Source: an uncultured Pseudomonadota bacterium
GTDB lineage: Bacteria; Pseudomonadota; Gammaproteobacteria; Burkholderiales; Casimicrobiaceae
Length of the DNA: 15,858 nucleotides
Direction: 5' to 3'
Assembly (NCBI GenBank): GCA_937958295.1
Contig: CALFEY010000091.1
Location: 1 to 15,858 of the forward strand
This document shows positions 13,308 through 15,858 of the stretch, one piece after another. A model generated the notes under the pieces. That model searched no databases. It worked only from the letters and a program-made list of their open reading frames with translations, and was not told where the DNA came from. Made by a program: the position numbers and the translations under genes. Within the stretch, counting starts at the first letter, position 1. Each line of letters begins with the position of its first letter.

Positions 13308-14207
13308 TCATCCGTGGGGCGAAGCGCGCGCCGTGCCGCCCTCGAGCAGCGCGAGCGCCCGTGCCAGCACCGGCGCGGTGTTGGCCGGATTCCACGCCAC
13401 CGATAGCTCGGAGAAGGGGCCCGTGCCGGCGAGCTTCACGTAGGCCACCCCCGTGACCTGCACGCGCGTCAGCGAGACCGGCACCACGGTCACGCCCGCG
13501 CCGATGGCCACCAGGCCGAGGAAGTTGACCATCGTCTGCCGCTGGTGAAACAGGCGCGGCTCGAAGCCGGCGACGTGGCAGGCGGCGATAAAGCGGTCGT
13601 AGTAGCTCGGCACGCGATCGCGGTCGGCCACGATGAACGTCTCGTCCTTCAGGGCGCGCAGGGTGACGGTGCGCTGGCGGGCGGCCGGATGCGTCGCGGG
13701 CAGCGCCACGACCAGCGCCTCGCGCAGCACGCGCCGTAGCGCGAGTCCCTCGTGCTCGATAGGCGTGTGCACGAAGGCGAGGTCGAGCCGGTTGTGGCGC
13801 AGCTCGTCGACCTGCTGCGCCGAGCTTTGCACCTGCCAGGCGAGGCGCACGCTCGGCAGCGCCTTGCGCATCGCCGCTTCGAAGGTGCGAGCCACGGAGA
13901 AGAGCGCCGTGCTGATGGTGCCGGCGCGCAGCACGCCGGTATCGCCGCGAGCGGCACGCTGCACCTGCGCGGGCAGGGTGTCCATGGCCGCCAGGAGCCG
14001 GCGCGCCTCGTCCACCAGCACACGCCCGGCAGGCGTGAGCGCGACCGAGCGCTTGGTGCGCTCGAACAGGCGCGCGCCCATCTCGCGCTCCAGCTTCTGG
14101 ATATGCCGCGTGAGCGGCGGCGGCGTGATGTGCAGACGCGCGGCGGCACGCCCGAAGTGCAGCTCCTCGGCCACCGCGAGAAAGGCGTGGAGGTCGCTGG
14201 GAGACAT
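13308..14207 (-). CDS. LysR-family transcriptional regulator, divergent from Bug receptor copy 4
   Basis: This 299-residue regulator starts MSPSDLHAFLAVAEELHFGRAA, a very typical LTTR helix-turn-helix beginning. LHITPPPLTRHIQKLE forms the recognition helix region and ALTPAGRVLVDEARR the linker helix. The effector domain runs from about GVLRAGTISTALF to the end. ATG 14207 was chosen because it gives the standard LTTR N-terminus. The frame extends to 14246 without an equivalent. It is divergent from the Bug receptor at 14326, with a perfect dyad between them, so control of the receptor/Asp-box pair plus autorepression is likely. It is convergent with the amidohydrolase gene. It differs clearly from the LysR at 3484, so the two probably sense different ligands. 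Confidence 0.93.
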   Translation of the reverse strand: MSPSDLHAFLAVAEELHFGRAAARLHITPPPLTRHIQKLEREMGARLFERTKRSVALTPAGRVLVDEARRLLAAMDTLPAQVQRAARGDTGVLRAGTISTALFSVARTFEAAMRKALPSVRLAWQVQSSAQQVDELRHNRLDLAFVHTPIEHEGLALRRVLREALVVALPATHPAARQRTVTLRALKDETFIVADRDRVPSYYDRFIAACHVAGFEPRLFHQRQTMVNFLGLVAIGAGVTVVPVSLTRVQVTGVAYVKLAGTGPFSELSVAWNPANTAPVLARALALLEGGTARASPHG

Positions 14208-14214
14208 GCTCCAT

Positions 14215-14232
14215 ATTACCGAAATAGGTAAT
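14215..14232. promoter_or_regulatory. 18-bp inverted repeat, candidate LysR operator
   Basis: ATTACC (14215-14220) and GGTAAT (14227-14232) are perfect reverse complements around 6 nt. The dyad lies 8 nt upstream of the LysR start and 94 nt upstream of the Bug receptor start, where an autoregulating LTTR commonly binds. Spacing does not give an exactly symmetric T-N11-A, so the match is to general dyad form only. The rest of 14233-14325 holds GCAAT twice (GCAAT-N4-GCAAT near 14251) and the AGGAGGAG ribosome site. Confidence 0.5.
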
Positions 14233-14325
14233 GCGGTGCCGATCAAAAATGCAATGGACGCAATACAGCGCGGCGTCTAGCATTTTCGGACAAGCCGGCA
14301 TGTAGCCCGGCCAGGAGGAGTCCCC

Positions 14326-15297
14326 ATGTCCACGATACTCACGCGTGGCGCGCTCGTCGCCGCGCTGGCGGCCGCCGCCTTCGTCGCGCAGGCGCAGCCT
14401 TATCCCAATCGCCAGATCGAGGTGGTGGTGCCCTATGCCCCGGGCGGCACCACCGACTTCGTCACGCGCGTGATCGGCCAGAAGATGCAGGACAACTGGA
14501 AGCAGCCAGTGGTGATCCTGAACAAGCCGGGTGCGAGCGGGCAGCTCGGCGCCGACTACGCCGCCGCACAACCAGGCGACGGCTACACGCTGCTGGTCAC
14601 GGGCTACACCAATCGCAACCTGCTCTTCTCACCCACGGCCCCCGTCCCCAACGCCGCCAAGGACCCGATCCCGGTGGTGCTCGTGGGCAAGGCGCCGCTC
14701 CTCATCGTGGTCTCGCCCGATTTTCCGGCCAAGTCGCTCAAGGACCTGATCGCGATGGCCAAGGCGCAGCCCGGCAAGATCAACTATGCATCGATCGGCA
14801 ACGGCTCGCCGTCGCATCTGGGCATGGAGATGTTCAAGCGCCAGGCGGGCATCGACATGCTGCACGTGCCGTACAAGGGCAGCGGTCCCGCGCTCATCGA
14901 CGTGATGGCCGGCCACGTGCCGGTGATGATGGACAGCGTGGTGTCGTCGTCGCCGCACGTGAAGGGCGGCAAGCTGCGCGCGCTCGCCGTGACCACGGCC
15001 GCGCGGCTGCCCTCGCTGCCCGACGTGCCCACTGTGGCGGAGCAGGGCCTCACCGGCTTCGACGTCTTCACCTGGACGCTGCTCTACGCCCCCGCCGGCA
15101 CGCCGCAGGACCGCATGGACAAGGTGCGCGCCGAGGTCGAGCGCATCCTCACGCTGCCGGACGTGAAGGAGCGCTACGCCGCACAGGGCGCCATCGTTCC
15201 CGAGCCGATGACGCAGGCTCAGATCGCCAAGTTCCTGGACGCCGACATCAGCGGCTGGCGCAAGGTTATCCAGGACGCCAAGATCACTGCGGATTGA
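14326..15297 (+). CDS. Bug-family (TctC) periplasmic tripartite tricarboxylate receptor, copy 4
   Basis: This 323-residue periplasmic solute receptor is preceded by AGGAGGAG 5 nt before ATG 14326. The Sec signal peptide ends near AQA/QPY (residue 23), followed by PYPNRQIEVVVPYAPGGTTD (25-44) and, later, VPYKGSGPALIDVMAGHVPV, the two ligand loops of the family. TTAARLPSLPDVPTVAEQG is the usual domain 2 signature. It is divergent from a LysR gene and only 2 nt ahead of an Asp-box protein gene, with which it must be co-transcribed. The ligand is unknown, and no TctA or TctB gene is seen. Distinct in sequence from the other three receptors, so it is not a recent tandem duplicate. Confidence 0.93.
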   Translation: MSTILTRGALVAALAAAAFVAQAQPYPNRQIEVVVPYAPGGTTDFVTRVIGQKMQDNWKQPVVILNKPGASGQLGADYAAAQPGDGYTLLVTGYTNRNLLFSPTAPVPNAAKDPIPVVLVGKAPLLIVVSPDFPAKSLKDLIAMAKAQPGKINYASIGNGSPSHLGMEMFKRQAGIDMLHVPYKGSGPALIDVMAGHVPVMMDSVVSSSPHVKGGKLRALAVTTAARLPSLPDVPTVAEQGLTGFDVFTWTLLYAPAGTPQDRMDKVRAEVERILTLPDVKERYAAQGAIVPEPMTQAQIAKFLDADISGWRKVIQDAKITAD

Positions 15298-15299
15298 CC

Positions 15300-15858
15300 A
15301 TGCCCGATGCCGATCACGCGAGCCGCGCCGACGCCGTCTCGCCCATCACCAATCGCTTCGGCGAGGTCGCCCCGGTCCGTCTCGACGTGGACCATCGCGC
15401 CGTCTTCCGCGGGGTTACCGGCGCGGCGTTCAATCACCAGGCCCAGTTGGCCTTCGACGGCTCGCGGCTGTATGTCACGTGGTCGTCGTGCGCCGTCGAC
15501 GAGGAGGAGGCGGGCCAGCGCATGCTCGTGGCCACCTCCGACGACGGCGGTGCCTCCTGGAGCGCACCCACCGTGGTGGCGCCGTCGCGGCCGGGACGCC
15601 ACGCGGACAGCGTGGTGGTGTCCTCCGGCATGATCGTTCGCGGCGACGCGCTGGTGGCGTTCTATGGCGAATGGGAGCGCTACGAGCCGCAGCGCAGCAA
15701 GGACAACGAGGCAGCCCGCGCTGCAGCGGGCGGCCATCATGTGTTCGACGTGCGCACCGAGGCGCGCGTGTCGCGCGACCGCGGTGCCACGTGGTCGGCG
15801 CCCACGGTGGTGGTGCTCACGCCGGTGGCCTCCGGCCTCGTGGGCGGCATGGGCGTGG
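15300..15858 (+). CDS. Asp-box (BNR repeat) sialidase-like protein; 3' end outside window
   Basis: The first 186 residues of a beta-propeller protein of the sialidase/exo-alpha-sialidase superfamily are visible. Two Asp-boxes (S-x-D-x-G-x-[ST]-W) are seen: SDDGGASW (80-87) and SRDRGATW (158-165), each followed by SAPTVV as in typical propeller blades. The reading frame remains open to the last base. The start ATG 15300 is 2 nt after the Bug receptor stop, with no separate promoter, so translation is probably coupled. There is no signal peptide or hydrophobic N-terminus, so a cytoplasmic location is likely, unlike secreted sialidases. Catalytic Arg/Tyr/Glu cannot be judged from this part. True sialic acid cleavage should not be assumed, because many propellers with Asp-boxes have other roles. 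Confidence 0.85.
   Translation, partial: MPDADHASRADAVSPITNRFGEVAPVRLDVDHRAVFRGVTGAAFNHQAQLAFDGSRLYVTWSSCAVDEEEAGQRMLVATSDDGGASWSAPTVVAPSRPGRHADSVVVSSGMIVRGDALVAFYGEWERYEPQRSKDNEAARAAAGGHHVFDVRTEARVSRDRGATWSAPTVVVLTPVASGLVGGMGV

Overview
The window comes from a high-G+C bacterium, most likely a betaproteobacterium of the order Burkholderiales. This is inferred from G/C-rich third codon positions and from four Bug-type (TctC family) periplasmic solute receptors in under 16 kb. That receptor family is strongly expanded in Bordetella, Cupriavidus, Variovorax and relatives. Nearly all of the DNA is coding, and no gene-free stretch exceeds 300 bases. There is no rRNA, tRNA, CRISPR array, insertion sequence or prophage gene. 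The region looks like accessory carboxylic-acid catabolism next to one housekeeping gene.

Layout: (A) 3-530, + strand: the 3' end of a dihydrolipoyl dehydrogenase gene, separated from the next gene by a strong GC hairpin. (B) 3370 to 609, - strand: an operon of an isocitrate lyase/PEP mutase superfamily lyase, a LigI-like amidohydrolase and a Bug receptor. The last two overlap by ATGA. A LysR regulator (3484-4392, +) is divergent from it, and the shared intergenic region carries a textbook T-N11-A box. (C) 8216 to 4403, - strand: an operon of two Bug receptors (the first with a twin-arginine-type leader), an SDR oxidoreductase and a D-2-hydroxyacid dehydrogenase. (D) 8356-13249, + strand: a helix-turn-helix/citrate synthase-like protein, a SnoaL-like small protein, a single-chain aconitase-family hydro-lyase and a second amidohydrolase. 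The last three are very tightly spaced (1-nt and 4-nt overlaps). (E) A second LysR regulator (14207 to 13308, -) is divergent from a fourth Bug receptor (14326-15297, +). This is followed 2 nt later by an Asp-box (sialidase-like) protein that runs off the window.

How the genes may work together (inference): Bug receptors capture carboxylates for tripartite (TTT) or other carriers encoded elsewhere. The enzymes are a lyase with a KRCGH motif, an aconitase-type hydro-lyase, two amidohydrolases (lactonase or decarboxylase-like) and two NAD(P)-type dehydrogenases. These would suit breakdown of a branched or substituted di- or tricarboxylic acid, in the style of the methylcitrate or dimethylmalate pathways. 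The citrate synthase-like protein of block D has a DNA-binding N-terminus, and two of its three catalytic residues appear replaced (His to Gln, Asp to Glu). I therefore suspect a metabolite-sensing regulator built on a citrate synthase fold rather than an enzyme. A 22-bp inverted repeat just upstream is a candidate operator. This is the most interesting element in the window.
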